DNA of 64,000 nucleotides from Phenylobacterium sp. J426 (GCF_024699945.1 NZ_JAJOMY010000001.1:3541001-3605000); one strand, 5' to 3'; counted from the stretch's first letter, positions 1-10,993 are shown. Program-made: numbers and translations. Notes: generated by a model from the letters alone, not told the origin.

Positions 1-179
1 TAGTGGACGCAGGCCTCGGTGGTGATGGTGAAGCCCGGCGGGACCGGCAGGCCCAGGGACGACATCTCGGCCAGGTTGGCGCCCTTGCCGCCCAGCAGGT
101 TCTTCATCGAGGCGTCGCCGTCAGCGCCGCCGCCGCCGAAGGCATAGACCCAGCGCGTCTTCACCATCGTGTCGGCCAT
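1..179 (-). CDS. ppdK: Pyruvate phosphate dikinase, N-terminal part (cut by window edge)
   Basis: Only the first 59 codons are present; the gene continues beyond base 1. The translation begins [17 protein letters not shown] and runs into the [12 protein letters not shown] and [14 protein letters not shown] segments, which are the ATP-grasp N-terminus typical of pyruvate, phosphate dikinase. The enzyme interconverts pyruvate, ATP and phosphate with phosphoenolpyruvate, AMP and pyrophosphate in the cytoplasm. A GGAGG ribosome-binding site precedes the ATG. It follows glyS on the same strand, with a small stem-loop (201-219, arms CCCGGCT/AGCCGGG) in the 44-base gap. That stem-loop has no T tract, so it may mark processing or attenuation rather than full termination. 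Confidence 0.9.
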   Translation of the reverse strand, partial: MADTMVKTRWVYAFGGGGADGDASMKNLLGGKGANLAEMSSLGLPVPPGFTITTEACVH

Positions 180-223
180 AACGTCTCCACCTCCACCCGA
201 CCCGGCTCGAGAAGCCGGGGAAA

Positions 224-2224
224 TCAGCCTGTGACCTGCGAGAAGTCCGCCACGCGCCCCATGGCGTCGCGGACCCTGGCCAAAAGGCGCAACCTGTTGT
301 CCCGTTCCGCCGGATTATCCGAGTTCACGAGCACCTTGTCGAAGAACGCGTCGACCGGCCCGCGCAGCTTGGCGAGCTCGGCCATGGCCTGAGCGAAGTC
401 CTCGCTGTCGATCAGCTCGTCCAGCACGCCGTCCAGCGCCCCGACAGCGGCCACCAGCGCCTGCTCCTCGACCGGCGCCCCGCCCATCTGCGTCGGCTCC
501 CCGGCCGGCAGCGGGCCCTTCTTCTCCTCGGCCCTGAGGATGTTCACCGCGCGCTTGTAGCCGGCCAGCAGGTTCGCCCCGTCCTCGGTCTTCAGGAAGG
601 CGTCCAGCGCCTCGACCTTGGCCACGATGCGCACGAGGTCGTCGTCGCCCAGGGCGAACACCGCGGCCACCAGGTCGTGACGCCGACCCTGCTCGCGCAG
701 CAGCACGGCGAGCCGGTCGGCGAAGAAGTCCAGCACCTCGCCCGAGACGAACCGCTTCAGCGGCAGGCGTGTCCGGGTCTCCAGCACGATCCGGATCACC
801 CCCAGGGCGGCGCGCCGGAGAGCGAAGGGATCGCGCGAGCCGGTCGGCTTCTCGCCGATGCTGAAGAAGCTCGTCAGCGTGTCCAGCTTGTCGGCCAGCG
901 CCACCGTCGCGGCGACCTTGTCGGTCGGCACGGCGTCGCTCGGCCCCTGCGGCCGGTAGTGCGAACGGATGGCCTCGACCACGGCGGGGTCCAGCCCCTC
1001 GGCCTCGGCGTAGTAGCCGCCCATGACGCCCTGCAGCTCGGGGAACTCGCCGACCAGGCCCGACACCAGGTCGGCCTTCGCGAGGCGCGCAGCCTGCACC
1101 GCCCTGTCCCGGTCCGCCCCGACCAAGGGCGCGAGTTCGCCGGCCAGGGCCACGATCCGCTCGACGCGCTCGTACATCGAGCCCAGCTTGGCGTGGAAGG
1201 TGACGCCCTTCAGCTTTTCCAGCCGCTCTTCCAGCCTTGTCTTGCGGTCCTCGTTCCAGAAGAACCGCGCGTCCGACAGGCGCGCCGACAGCACCTTGGC
1301 GTTGCCCTTGGCGATGATCTCGCCGCCGTCCTTGGCCTGGATGTTGGCCACCGTCAGGAAGTGCGGCGCGAGCTTGCCCGTCTTGGGGTCGCGGACCGCA
1401 AAATAGCGCTGGTGCACCCGCATCGAGGTCCGGATCACCTCGGGCGGCAGGTCCAGGAACGCGGGGTCCATGTCGCCCAGCACCGGCACGGGCCACTCGA
1501 CCAGGCCTGCGACCTCGTCCAGCAGCCCCTGGTCCTCGACCAGTTCCAGGTTGCGGGCGAAGGCCAGGGTCTTGGCCGCGTCGACGATGCGGTCCTTCCG
1601 CGCCTCGACGTCGAGAACCACGCAGCGCTTCTCCAGCCCGTCGGCGTAGGTGTCGAAGTCCTTCACCTCGAAGGGCTGCCTGTCGCCCATGAAGCGATGG
1701 CCCTCGACGGTGTTCCCGCTCGGGATGCCGTCGATTTCGAATGGCACGACCTGGCCGCCGAACACGCAGGTGATCCGCCGCAGCGGCCGCACCCAGCGCA
1801 GCTTGCTGGTCCCGGACACCATCGACTTCGGCCACGGGAAGGTCCGCACGATCTGCTCGACCATCTCGGCGACGATCGCGGGCGTCGGCCGGCCGGCCTT
1901 GTGCACATGGGCGAAATAGACGCCGGCCCGCTCGGTCAGCTGGTCCTGGGTCAGGCCCGTCTTGCGCAGGAACCCTTCCAGCGCCTGCGGCGGGGCGCCG
2001 ACCTTGGGGCCCTTCAGCTCCTCGTGGCGGTCCTTCTGCGCTTCAGGCAGCCCTTCGGCCACCAGCGTCAGGCGCCGCGCGCCGGCGAAGGTCTTCAGCG
2101 CCTCGGGCAGCAGGCCTTCGGCGGCCAGCTTCTCGCGCGCCAGGCGTTCCAGGTCGCGCGCGGCGTTCGCCTGCATGCGCGCGGGGATCTCTTCCGAGAA
2201 CAGTTCGATCAGCAGCTGGGGCAT
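224..2224 (-). CDS. glyS: Glycine--tRNA ligase beta subunit
   Basis: This 666-residue protein is the beta subunit of the bacterial alpha2-beta2 glycyl-tRNA synthetase. It starts [18 protein letters not shown], the signature N-terminus of GlyS, and carries the expected internal blocks [21 protein letters not shown] and the C-terminal DALRR-like anticodon-binding region ([11 protein letters not shown]). The beta subunit binds tRNA, and with GlyQ it charges tRNA-Gly. Length is close to but slightly shorter than the usual 690 residues. glyQ lies immediately upstream with a 4-base gap, so the two subunits are almost certainly co-transcribed. The ATG at 2224 is the only sensible start. Confidence 0.97.
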   Translation of the reverse strand: MPQLLIELFSEEIPARMQANAARDLERLAREKLAAEGLLPEALKTFAGARRLTLVAEGLPEAQKDRHEELKGPKVGAPPQALEGFLRKTGLTQDQLTERAGVYFAHVHKAGRPTPAIVAEMVEQIVRTFPWPKSMVSGTSKLRWVRPLRRITCVFGGQVVPFEIDGIPSGNTVEGHRFMGDRQPFEVKDFDTYADGLEKRCVVLDVEARKDRIVDAAKTLAFARNLELVEDQGLLDEVAGLVEWPVPVLGDMDPAFLDLPPEVIRTSMRVHQRYFAVRDPKTGKLAPHFLTVANIQAKDGGEIIAKGNAKVLSARLSDARFFWNEDRKTRLEERLEKLKGVTFHAKLGSMYERVERIVALAGELAPLVGADRDRAVQAARLAKADLVSGLVGEFPELQGVMGGYYAEAEGLDPAVVEAIRSHYRPQGPSDAVPTDKVAATVALADKLDTLTSFFSIGEKPTGSRDPFALRRAALGVIRIVLETRTRLPLKRFVSGEVLDFFADRLAVLLREQGRRHDLVAAVFALGDDDLVRIVAKVEALDAFLKTEDGANLLAGYKRAVNILRAEEKKGPLPAGEPTQMGGAPVEEQALVAAVGALDGVLDELIDSEDFAQAMAELAKLRGPVDAFFDKVLVNSDNPAERDNRLRLLARVRDAMGRVADFSQVTG

Positions 2225-2228
2225 GGTC

Positions 2229-3113
2229 TTACGCGTTCGCCCCTTGGCTCTCGACCCAGGCTTCCGCGCAGAGTTTGCACAGGTCCCGGATGCGGCCGAT
2301 GTAGCTCTGCCGCTCGGCGACCGCGATCGCGCCGCGGGCGTCCATGATGTTGAACAGGTGGCTGGCCTTCAGGACGTGGTCGTAGGCGGGCAGCACCAGC
2401 GGCTGGCCCTGGCGTCCCTTCGAGCCGACGATCCGCCGGACCTCGGACTCCATCTCCTCGAACTGCGTCTTCAGGACGTCGACGTTGGCGACTTCCAGCT
2501 CGAAGGCCGAGAACTGCTGCTCGTTGGCGAGATAGACGTCGCCGTACTTGAACTCGTCGTTGAACTGCAGGTCGTACACGCTGTCCTTGTTCTGCAGGTA
2601 CAGCGACAGCCGCTCCAGGCCATAGGTCAGCTCGCCGGCCACGGGGAACACGTCCAGCCCACCCACCTGCTGGAAGTAGGTGTACTGGGTGATCTCCATC
2701 CCGTCGCACCAGACTTCCCAGCCCAGGCCCCAGGCGCCGACCGTGGGGTTCTCCCAGTCGTCCTCGACGAAGCGGATGTCGTGCAGCAGCGGGTCGATGC
2801 CGATGGCTTCCAGCGACCCCAGGTACAGCTCCTGCAGGTTCGGCGGGTTCGGCTTCAGGATCACCTGGTACTGGTGGTGCTGGTGCAGGCGGTTCGGATT
2901 CTCGCCGTAACGGCCGTCCGCCGGCCGGCGCGACGGCTGCACATAGGCCACCTTCCACGGCTTTGGCCCCAACGTGCGGATCACCGTCATCGGCGACAGC
3001 GTGCCGGCGCCGACTTCCACGTCGTAGGGCTGCAGGATCATGCAGCCCTGACGGCTCCAATAGTCGTGCAGTTTCAGGATCAGGCCCTGAAACGAAAGCG
3101 GCGCATCAGACAT
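2229..3113 (-). CDS. glyQ: Glycine--tRNA ligase alpha subunit
   Basis: This 294-residue protein is the catalytic alpha subunit of the tetrameric glycyl-tRNA synthetase. It starts [19 protein letters not shown] and contains the class II block [20 protein letters not shown] and the [17 protein letters not shown] motif that form the glycyl-adenylate site. The open frame extends 23 codons upstream to 3182, but that extension ([12 protein letters not shown]...) runs into the terminator of the gene upstream and is not conserved-looking, so I chose the ATG at 3113. It is followed by glyS after 4 bases, forming the standard glyQS operon. Confidence 0.97.
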   Translation of the reverse strand: MSDAPLSFQGLILKLHDYWSRQGCMILQPYDVEVGAGTLSPMTVIRTLGPKPWKVAYVQPSRRPADGRYGENPNRLHQHHQYQVILKPNPPNLQELYLGSLEAIGIDPLLHDIRFVEDDWENPTVGAWGLGWEVWCDGMEITQYTYFQQVGGLDVFPVAGELTYGLERLSLYLQNKDSVYDLQFNDEFKYGDVYLANEQQFSAFELEVANVDVLKTQFEEMESEVRRIVGSKGRQGQPLVLPAYDHVLKASHLFNIMDARGAIAVAERQSYIGRIRDLCKLCAEAWVESQGANA

Positions 3114-3138
3114 GAAAAATGGGCTTGTTCGCAGGCGC

Positions 3139-3171
3139 AAAAAAAGTCGGCGGACCATAGGGCCCGCCGAC
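3139..3171 (-). terminator. Rho-independent terminator
   Basis: Read on the minus strand, an 8-bp stem GTCGGCGG/CCGCCGAC (3146-3153 with 3164-3171) is followed directly by seven T residues (AAAAAAA at 3139-3145 on the plus strand). This is a textbook intrinsic terminator. It ends the transcript of the Ser/Thr-rich secreted protein upstream and isolates it from glyQS, whose start codon lies 26 bases further on. Confidence 0.9.
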
Positions 3172-3224
3172 CTTCGCTTCAACCCACGCCCGCCCGGTTT
3201 CGAGCGGCGTGGAATCCCGAGCTC

Positions 3225-3593
3225 TTAGTTGCCGCGGGCCGCGGTCTTCTTGCCCGCGTTCGACATGGGCTGGCCGTACTTGGCGCGGTTTTCCGGGGTG
3301 TCCGGAACCGGGCCGTTGGTGACCATCGTCGTCGTGACGCTCGCGCCTTCGCCGAAGCTGGTGGCCGAGGTCGCCGTGGCGCCGGTCGACTCGGTGGAGA
3401 CCGTCGCGTCGGTCGAGGTCGTCACGCCCACGTCCGTCGAGGTCGACGTCGTGGCGCTGGTGTCGCTCGTCGGCGTCGAGGGGCTGGTCGTGGTGTGGTG
3501 GTCCGGCGTCGCCGAAGACGTGGACTGGGCCATGGCGGCCCCGGCCATGAGAGCCGAAGCCGCAGCGGCGGTGGCGAGGATCTTGAGGGTCAT
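3225..3593 (-). CDS. Secreted Ser/Thr-rich low-complexity protein
   Basis: I do not recognise a domain in this 122-residue protein. It has a clear Sec signal peptide (MTLKILATAAAASALMAGAAMAQ, cleavage after AMA). The mature part is about half serine and threonine up to residue 90, with runs such as TSDTSATTSTSTDVG, then a basic tail containing TPENRAKYGQPMSNAGKKTAARG. The tail motif PENRAxYGxPMSxAGxxTA is the only part that looks constrained. The low-complexity core suggests an extended, possibly surface-exposed periplasmic linker. It is monocistronic, with its own terminator downstream. A role cannot be assigned. Confidence 0.75.
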   Translation of the reverse strand: MTLKILATAAAASALMAGAAMAQSTSSATPDHHTTTSPSTPTSDTSATTSTSTDVGVTTSTDATVSTESTGATATSATSFGEGASVTTTMVTNGPVPDTPENRAKYGQPMSNAGKKTAARGN

Positions 3594-3696
3594 AGGTCTA
3601 GAACTCCTGTTGCCTGGACGTCCGACGCCCCTCCCCGGGGTTTGGCAGAAGCTTTACCGCTGAGCCGGCGATTTGGTTCCCGCCGCAGTTGCAGAA

Positions 3697-4395
3697 CTAG
3701 CCGTCGGTCGACGCGCCGGCCGGAGCCGCGCCGCCATCGCCCTGGCCGGCCACCAGCACCTTGTCGACCACGTGCAGCAGGCCCGAACCCGTCCGGATGT
3801 CGCTCTGCACGATGGTGGCGCCGTCGGCCTTCAGGGCCGCTTCGTCGCTGCCGTCCAGCACGACCTGATCGCCCGCGCCCGACGGCACCGGACCGCGAGC
3901 CCCCTTGATCTTCGCGGAGTCGACGGGCGCGTTGATCACGTGATGCAGCACCAGCTTCTGCATCGCCGTCTTGTCCGCCTCCAGGCGCGACAGTTCCGAC
4001 GCCGGCAGGGCCGCGAAGGCCGCGTCGGTCGGCGCGAAGACCGTCAGGTTCTTGTTGGTCTTCAGGAGGCTGGTCAGGTTCGTGGCGTCGGCGGCCTTGA
4101 TGAAGGTGGTGAACTGGCCGGCCGCCTTCAGGGTGTCGATCAGATCGCCCGACGGGCTCACCTGCGCCGCGGCGTCCGACGCCGGCGCGGCCTTGCCGGT
4201 CACGGCAGGCGCGGCCTCTGCGACGGCCCTGGCGGTTCCCTGCGGCTGGCTCTTGGCCGGCGTGTCGGACGTCGCCTTGCCGGTGGCCGCCTTGGCCTCG
4301 GCCTCTGTCTTGGCGGTGGCCGGGCTCTGGGCCAGGGCCGGGCCGGCGATCAGGGCGGCGACGGCGGCGGCGGAAAGCAGGCGGGTCATCGACAT
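3697..4395 (-). CDS. Fasciclin (FAS1) domain secreted protein
   Basis: The 232-residue protein has a signal peptide (MSMTRLLSAAAVAALIAGPALA), then an Ala/Thr-rich linker to about residue 80, then one FAS1 domain. The domain shows both conserved FAS1 blocks: NLTVFAPTDAAFAALPA with LVLHHVINAPVDS, and a terminal SDIRTGSGLLHVVDKVLV. FAS1 domains are extracellular adhesion or matrix modules; in bacteria they are often exported and of unknown partner. The open frame extends upstream to 4653, but that part lacks a signal peptide and covers hairpin-rich non-coding DNA, so I chose the start at 4395 (an alternative ATG is at 4389). It is transcribed divergently from the PII gene. Confidence 0.9.
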   Translation of the reverse strand: MSMTRLLSAAAVAALIAGPALAQSPATAKTEAEAKAATGKATSDTPAKSQPQGTARAVAEAAPAVTGKAAPASDAAAQVSPSGDLIDTLKAAGQFTTFIKAADATNLTSLLKTNKNLTVFAPTDAAFAALPASELSRLEADKTAMQKLVLHHVINAPVDSAKIKGARGPVPSGAGDQVVLDGSDEAALKADGATIVQSDIRTGSGLLHVVDKVLVAGQGDGGAAPAGASTDG

Positions 4396-4615
4396 TCGCA
4401 AAGATCCTCGTCTCACTAACGGCAGGTCGGTTGTGCAGGCAGCACGACGGACCCGCTGAGGGGGCCCGGCGTCACTACGCGCGAAGAAGGCGGCGAGTTT
4501 CTGACCCTCACAGGCTCGTGAACGTTCCGCCCCGCCGCCAACCGGAAGCTGCCGGGCGGCGCGGGTCAAGGGTAAAGGTTCGTGACGCTCGACGCCGGAA
4601 TTTGCCTCAATTGAA

Positions 4616-4651
4616 GGCGCCGGCCACAGCCGGCGCCCAACGATTGGGCGC
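4616..4651. other. Two overlapping inverted repeats in a 426-base non-coding gap
   Basis: The interval 4396-4821 between the fasciclin gene and the PII gene holds no credible ORF. It contains two perfect inverted repeats that share five bases: GGCGCCGGC/GCCGGCGCC (4616-4624 with 4629-4637) and GCGCCCAA/TTGGGCGC (4633-4640 with 4644-4651). Because the right arm of the first overlaps the left arm of the second, the two stems cannot form together. No T tract follows on either strand. They may be a leader structure of the fasciclin transcript or a protein-binding region. The rest of the interval shows only a ribosome-binding site for the PII gene. Confidence 0.5.
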
Positions 4652-4713
4652 ATGACTCCTTCTTGTCCCTTTCCCCCTCCCCGCTGTCCGCCGGCCGCGA
4701 CGCCGGGCCCTAG

Positions 4714-5159
<446 letters not shown>

Positions 5160-5183
5160 CCGGGATCTGAGGGGAATCTTTCG

Positions 5184-6609
5184 ATGACACGTTCCACGAA
5201 GTCGCGACTGGCGGGCCTGGTGCTCGCCGCCGCCATGCTCGGGGCGCCGATCGCGGCGCCCGCCCTGGCCCAGGAGGCGCCCGCGCCGGCCGAGGCCGCG
5301 GTGACGGCCGTTCCGGCTCCGGAGGCGACCGCCTCGGCCGCCGCCGCGCCGCCGACGCCCGAGCCCGCGCTCCTCGCGCACCAGGCCAAGCTCGAGCTCG
5401 ACTCGGCCGGCACCGCCTGGATCCTGACGGCCACCGCGCTGGTCCTGCTCATGACGATCCCGGGCCTTGCCCTGTTCTACGGCGGCATGGTGCGCCGTAA
5501 GAACGTCATTGGCACCGTGGCCCAGTCCTTCGCCGTGGTCTGCGTCGTCACCGTCGTGTGGATGGCCCTGACCTACGGCCTGGCCTTCGGCACGAACAGC
5601 GACGCCACCCTCAACAAGTACATCGGCAGCTTCGACGTCCTGTTCCTGAACGGGGTCACGATCGACACGGCCTATTCGGCCGCGCCGGGTCTGCCCGAGT
5701 TCCTCTGGATCGTGTTCCAGATGACCTTCGCGATCATCACCCCCGCCCTCATCGCCGGCGCGTTCGCGGAGCGCATGAAGTTCTCGGCGCTCCTGCTGTT
5801 CACCACCCTCTGGTCGGTGTTCGTTTACGCGCCGGTCTGCCATTGGGTCTGGGGCGGCGGCTTCCTGTCGGAACTGGGCGTCCTGGACTTCGCCGGCGGC
5901 ACCGTGGTGCACATCAACGCGGGCGTCGCGGGCCTCGTCTGCGCCCTCGTGCTCGGCCGCCGCAAGGGCTTCGGCGCCGAGAACATGGCGCCGCACAACC
6001 TGGTTCTCACGATGATCGGCGCCAGCCTGCTGTGGGTCGGCTGGTTCGGCTTCAACGCCGGCTCGGAATGGGCGGCCGACGGCCTCGCTGCCGCCGCCAT
6101 GCTGAACACCCAGGTCGCCACCGCCGGCGCCCGCCCTGTCGTGGATGGTCATCGAGTGGTTCGAGCGCAAGAAGCCCGGCATGCTCGGTCTCGCCTCCGG
6201 CGCGGTCGCGGGGCTGGTGGCGGTCACCCCCGCCGCCGGGTTCGTGAACCCGCAAGGCGCGCTGGTCATCGGCCTGGTGGGCGGTGCGGCGGCCTATGTC
6301 GGCGCCGTCTGGCTCAAGCGCCTGCTCAAGTATGACGACAGCCTCGACGCCTTCGGGGTGCACGGCGTCGCCGGTATCGCCGGGGCGCTGCTCACCGGCG
6401 TCTTCGCGGACGCGGCGATCAACGGGGCTGGCGAAGGCGCCAGCGTGGTCAACCAGTTCGTCGGCATTCTCGCCACCATCGCCTGGTCGGCGATCGCCAC
6501 CTTCGCGATCCTGATGGTCTGCCGGTTCACCACGGGCCTGCGCGTCAGCGACGAAGCCGAGGTCGACGGTCTGGACCTCTCGCAGCACGGCGAGGCGCTG
6601 CACGAATAG
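5184..6609 (+). CDS. amtB: Ammonium transporter AmtB (one-base frameshift)
   Basis: This inner-membrane Amt/Rh channel begins with a cleavable signal peptide (MTRSTKSRLAGLVLAAAMLG, ending ALAQ) and an Ala/Pro-rich linker, followed by eleven expected helices starting at LDSAGTAWILTATALVLLMT. Recognisable Amt blocks are PGLALFYGGMVRRKN, FAGGTVVHINAGVAGL (pore histidine) and LLWVGWFGFNAGSEW. The frame breaks near 6131-6136, where one extra C sits in GGCGCCCGCC; the protein resumes as MVIEWFERKKPGMLGLASG and DAFGVHGVAGIAGALLTG (second pore histidine). Corrected length is about 474 residues. It forms an operon with the PII gene and ends at a strong terminator. Confidence 0.92.
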
Positions 6610-6658
6610 CCTCCGGGGGAGTACGGCGCCCCGATCCTGTCGGGGCGTCAGGAGGTGC

Positions 6659-6689
6659 GAGGGGGTCCTGCGGGACCCCCTCTTCATTT
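6659..6689 (+). terminator. Terminator of the glnK-amtB operon
   Basis: A perfect 10-bp stem GAGGGGGTCC/GGACCCCCTC (6659-6668 with 6673-6682) with a TGCG tetraloop is followed by TTCATTT. It lies 50 bases after the amtB stop and just before the convergent ispE stop codon, so it separates the two transcripts. Confidence 0.85.
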
Positions 6690-6693
6690 GCGC

Positions 6694-7572
6694 TCAGTCC
6701 CAGGGACCGCCCAGGCGGCAGCGCTTCACCCACCAGCGGGGCGCGATCGCCTCGATCCGCTCGGCCAGGCCTTCGGCCTCGATGTCGGAGGCGCAGAGCG
6801 CGAAACAGGTGCCGCCCGATCCCGAGACCCGCGCCAGCAGGGCTTCGGGCTCCCCGCGAAGGGTCTCCAGCACCGCCCCGACCTCCGGCGCCACGGCCAC
6901 GGCCGGCGCCTCGAGGTCGTTGCGAAGCGTCGACAGCCAGGCGGCCGCCTCCTGCGGAGTCTCGAGAGCCTCGGGCATCGCCGGCCGCGCAACCGAACCG
7001 AACGCCGCGGTGGCGTCCAGCGTGCGGTAGACCTGCGGGGTCGAGACCGGGACGCCCGGATTGACCAGCACCGCGTCCAGCACCGGCAGGTCGGGCGCCG
7101 GCGACAGGATCTCGCCGTAGCCTTCGGCGAGCACCGGCCGCCCCCAAAGGCAGGCTGCGCCGTCGGCGCCCAGGCTCGCGGCCACCGCTTCCAGGCGACC
7201 GTCGTCGATCGGCAGCTGCAGCGCCTCGCGCATCAGCCGCAGCGTCGCCCCGGCGTCGCTCGAACCTCCGCCGAGCCCGCTCGCCACCGGCAGCCGCTTC
7301 TCGAGCCGCAACGCGACAGGCTCCACAGGCCGGCGCGCCTCGGCGATGAGCGCGCGCGCCGCGCGCAGCACCAGGTTGTCATCGCTCGCCGAGAGGCCCG
7401 CGGCGAACGGCCCGTCCACGACCAGGTCCAGCGCGTCGCCCCCCGCCACGCCGACCCTGTCGCCGAAGTCGGCGAAGGTCATGAGGCTGCAAAGCGGGTG
7501 GTAGCCGGTCGCGTCCGGCGCGCCGACGTGCAGGAAGAGGTTGACCTTGGCCGGCGCCAGCCTCGACGCCAT
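6694..7572 (-). CDS. ispE: 4-diphosphocytidyl-2-C-methyl-D-erythritol kinase
   Basis: This 292-residue GHMP kinase phosphorylates CDP-methylerythritol in the MEP isoprenoid pathway. The N-terminus MASRLAPAKVNLFLHVG and GYHPLCSLMTFADFGD match the IspE substrate-binding region. The ATP loop is present as LPVASGLGGGSSDAGATL, and the third GHMP motif as ARVSGSGGTCFALC. Length is normal. It lies 3 bases after the TPR lipoprotein gene on the same strand, so the two are co-transcribed. Confidence 0.96.
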   Translation of the reverse strand: MASRLAPAKVNLFLHVGAPDATGYHPLCSLMTFADFGDRVGVAGGDALDLVVDGPFAAGLSASDDNLVLRAARALIAEARRPVEPVALRLEKRLPVASGLGGGSSDAGATLRLMREALQLPIDDGRLEAVAASLGADGAACLWGRPVLAEGYGEILSPAPDLPVLDAVLVNPGVPVSTPQVYRTLDATAAFGSVARPAMPEALETPQEAAAWLSTLRNDLEAPAVAVAPEVGAVLETLRGEPEALLARVSGSGGTCFALCASDIEAEGLAERIEAIAPRWWVKRCRLGGPWD

Positions 7573-7575
7573 GGC

Positions 7576-9268
7576 CTACTGCGTCGCCAGCTTGGGGGCC
7601 TGCGGTCCTTGTCCCGACGCCAGCTTGCGCTCCGCATCGCCGCGGATCTTCGCGTCGGGATTCAGCGTCAGCACGCGGCGCCACTGGAACACCGCCTCGT
7701 CCTTGCGGCCGACCATCCAGTAGGCGTCGCCCAGGTGGTTGTTGATCTCGGGATCGCCGGCTTCCAGCTCGACCGCCTGTTCCAGCTTCTCGACGGCGGT
7801 CTTGTAGTCGCCCATCCGGTAGTGGGCCCAGCCCAGGCTGTCGATCATGGCGCCCGAGCGCGGGTTCGCCGCCACGGCCCGCTCGACCATGGCCATGGCC
7901 TCCTTCAGGCGTTCGCCGCGGTCGATCCAGGAGTAGCCCAGGAAGTTCAGCAGTTCGGGTTCGTCAGGCCGCAGCTTCAGCGCCTCGACAAGATCGGCCT
8001 CGCCTTCCTTCCAGCGGTCCATCTGCGACAGCGCCGCGCCGCGCGCGTAGTAGAGCCGCCAGTCGGGCGTGCGGCTCTCGGCGATCAGTTCGCCCAGCAG
8101 CCGGACGGACTCGTCGTATTCCTCGTTGGCGCGGAGTAGGTCCGACAGCGTCAGCCGCGCGTCCGCGTCGCCTGTCGCCGCCGCCGCGCGGGCAAGCTTG
8201 AGGGCCGTGGCCTTGTCGCCCGCCTGCTGATAGCTCCAGGCCAGCTTGGCCTGGGCCGACGGATACTCCGGCGAGCTGGGCTTCGGCCGGCCGTAGGCGG
8301 CGCGGGGCGCCCTCAACGTCGCCGGCGCCTTGCAGGAAATCGCCGACCATCAGCCAGGCGTCGTTCCGTTGCGGATCCAGCCGCAGCGCCAGCCGCAGAT
8401 AGGCCAGGCCGATCTGCCCCTGCTTCGCGGCGATCATGGTCGCGGCCGGCGCCAGCAGCGCCAGGGCTGAGCCTTCCTTGATCGTCGGCGCAGGCGGAGC
8501 CGCCTTGTTGGCGGCGGCGCGGGCCCTGGCGGTGGTCAGGCCGAGGCTTGCGGGGTTCCGCTCCAGGCCCCCGTCGTAGACCTTGATCGCCTCGGCGCGG
8601 CGACCGCGCCGCTCGAGGAAAGCGCCGTAGGCCAGCACCGCCAGTTCGGACGGCGCATCGCCCGCGGTGATCGCCTTGAAGTCGGTTTCGGCCTCGTCAT
8701 AGCGCTTGGCGCGCTCGTAGAGGTGCGCCTGTCCCAGCTGGCCGAAGTAGTCGACCGTCGGGTCGCCGCGGACCTGGGGCCGCACCAGGGAGCCTTCGAC
8801 GTCGCCCCCCTGCGCCGCGGCCCAGGGGGCCAGCAGCGCCGCGGCCGCGCGATGCGGGAAGCCGATGGCCTCGCCGGTAAGCTGCTCGTGGGCCTGCTTG
8901 CCCTTTCCGACCGCGATCAGTTCCACCGCCGAGACCAGGCGGCCCATGCGCTTGCCCGGTTCCGACGCCGTGGCCCCGTCGGGCGCCAGGACGGCGGCCT
9001 TCGACACGTCGCCCGCCAGCAGCGCCGCCGTGAACGCGCGTTCCGTCACCGTCGTCTCGCCGCCGCTTTGGGTGCGGGCGAGGTCGAGGAACCGGGCCGC
9101 CTCGTCGCTGCGCCCGCCGGCGAGGGCGGCGTTCCCCGCGAGGAACATGCCGTAGGCCGTGTCGGCGGCCGCGGTCGGCGCGCCGCCGGCTCCAGAGCGT
9201 TCCGAAGTGGCGGCGCAGGCGCCCAGCAGGACGAGAGGGGCCGCGAAGGCCAGAAGACGAAGACGCAT
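7576..9268 (-). CDS. TPR-repeat lipoprotein (one-base frameshift)
   Basis: The product is a predicted outer-membrane lipoprotein of about 563 residues: the signal sequence MRLRLLAFAAPLVLLGAC ends in a lipobox with the acylated cysteine at residue 18. The rest is helical and built from tetratricopeptide repeats, clearest near the C-terminus (PELLNFLGYSWIDRGERLKEA, DYKTAVEKLEQAVELEAGDP and INNHLGDAYWMVGRKDEAV). This resembles the alphaproteobacterial scaffold proteins usually found beside ispE. One extra base in the G run at 8304-8307 (minus strand CCCC) splits the reading frame between GDVEGA and RAAYGRP. The partner protein is unknown. Confidence 0.85.
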
Positions 9269-9333
9269 GGCCTGAGCTTGGGCGCTCGCGCGGGTCGCCG
9301 CAAGGCGCCCGCGCGGCGAAACGGCGCCCGCCT

Positions 9334-10993
9334 CTACATATTCGGGTAGTTCGGCCCGTCCCCGCCCTGGGGCGTGGTCCAGTCGATGTTCTGCGACGGA
9401 TCCTTGATGTCGCAGGTCTTGCAGTGGACGCAGTTCTGGAAGTTGATCTGGAACTTCGGGTTCTGCCCCGCCTCGTCGTAAAGCACCTCGTACACGCCCG
9501 CCGGACAGTAGAGGCGCGCGGGCTCCCCCGTACTTCGGCAGGTTGACGTCGATCGGGATGGACGGATCGCGCAGCTTCAGGTGCGCCGGCTGGTTCTCGT
9601 CGTGGTTCGTGTTCGACAGGAAGACGCTGGAAAGCTTGTCGAACGACAGCACGCCGTCCGGCTTCGGATAGACGATCGGCTTGAAGTCCTTGGCGTTCCC
9701 CGTCGATTCCGCGTCACCCTTGGTGTGCGGCATGGTGCCGAACAGCGAGAAGCCGCCCAGCAGATGTGTGGTCCACATGTCGAAACCCGACAGCGCCGTA
9801 CCCATCGCCGTGCCGAACTTCGACAGGAACGGCTTGGCGTTGCGGACGACCTTCAGCTCCTTCTTCACCCAGGAGGCGTCGAAGATCTGCTTGTACTCGA
9901 CCAGCTCATCCCCGGACCGGCCGGCCGCGATGGCGGCGGCGGCGGCCTCGGCGGCCATCATCCCGCTCTTGATGGCGTTGTGGCTGCCCTTGATGCGCGG
10001 GACGTTCACGAAGCCCGCGCTGTCGCCCATCAGCAGGCCGCCGGGGAAATAGAGCTGCGGGATCGACTGCAGGCCGCCCTCGCTGATGGCCCGGGCGCCG
10101 TAGGCGATCCGCTTGCCGCCCGTGAAGTACTTGGCGACCTCCGGGTGGTGCTTCCAGCGCTGGAACTCGTCGAACGGCGACAGCCACGGGTTCTGGTAGT
10201 TCAGGTGCACCACGAAGCCCACGGCCACGTAGTTGTCGCCGAAGTGGTACATGAAGCTGCCGCCGCCGGTCTTGTCGTCCAGCGGCCAGCCCAGGGTGTG
10301 CACCGCCAGGCCCGGCTGGAACACCTCGTCGGGCACCTGCCACAGTTCCTTGATCCCGATGCCGTACTTTTCGGGATTGCTGTCCTTGCACAGGCCGTAC
10401 TTGTGCTTCAGCACCTTGGCGATCGAGCCGCGCACGCCCTCGCCGATGAAGACGTACTTGCCGTGCAGCTCCACGCCCGGCTGGTAGTCGGGGCCCGGTC
10501 CGTCCTTGGTCATGCCGAACACGCCGGCGACCACGCCCTTCACCTCGCCGTTCGGCCCGAACACCGCTTCCGATGCCGCCATGCCGGGGTAGATCTCGAC
10601 GCCGAGGCTCTCCGCGTGGCCGGCCAGCCAGCGGCAGACGTTGCCCAGGCTCGCGATGTAGTTGCCGTGGTTGTTCATGAAGGGCGGCATCGCCCAGACC
10701 GGTAGGTCGAGGCTGCCCTGCGGCCCCAGCACCACGAACTTGTCCTTGGTGACCGGCGTCTCCAGCGGCGCGCCCAGCTCCTGCCAGTTCGGGATGAGTT
10801 CGCTCAGGCCCTTGGGGTCGATCACCGCGCCCGACAGGATGTGGGCGCCCACCTCCGAGCCCTTCTCGAGAACGGCGACGGTCAGCTCCGGATTGATCTG
10901 CTTCAGCCGGATCGCCGCGGCGAGGCCCGACGGACCGGCGCCGACGATGACGACGTCGTACTCCATGCTTTCGCGTTCGACGGCTTCGCTCAT
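9334..10993 (-). CDS. Electron-transfer flavoprotein:ubiquinone oxidoreductase (one-base frameshift)
   Basis: ETF-QO is a membrane-associated FAD and 4Fe-4S enzyme that passes electrons from ETF (fatty acid and amino acid oxidation) to ubiquinone. The N-terminal FAD motif reads [18 protein letters not shown], followed by [15 protein letters not shown] and [15 protein letters not shown]. The last 60 residues lie in another frame because one extra base occurs in the C run at 9525-9529. That tail restores the cluster ligands in [22 protein letters not shown] and ends DGPNYPNM, the usual C-terminus. Corrected length is 552 residues, as expected. An apparent 1009-codon ORF over this region is only a read-through into the TPR gene. 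Confidence 0.93.

Noticed and set aside
677..2347. 556-codon plus-strand ORF opposite glyS
   Set aside because: It is antisense to a clear glyS, rich in Arg/Gln/His/Gly without domains, and is a typical high-GC shadow.
3114..3182. 23-codon N-terminal extension of GlyQ
   Set aside because: It overlaps the terminator of the upstream gene and does not resemble any GlyQ N-terminus.
7964..10993. 1009-codon ORF that seems to fuse ETF-QO with the TPR lipoprotein
   Set aside because: The join is produced by one extra base at 9525-9529. Correcting it restores the normal ETF-QO C-terminus and a separate lipoprotein start.
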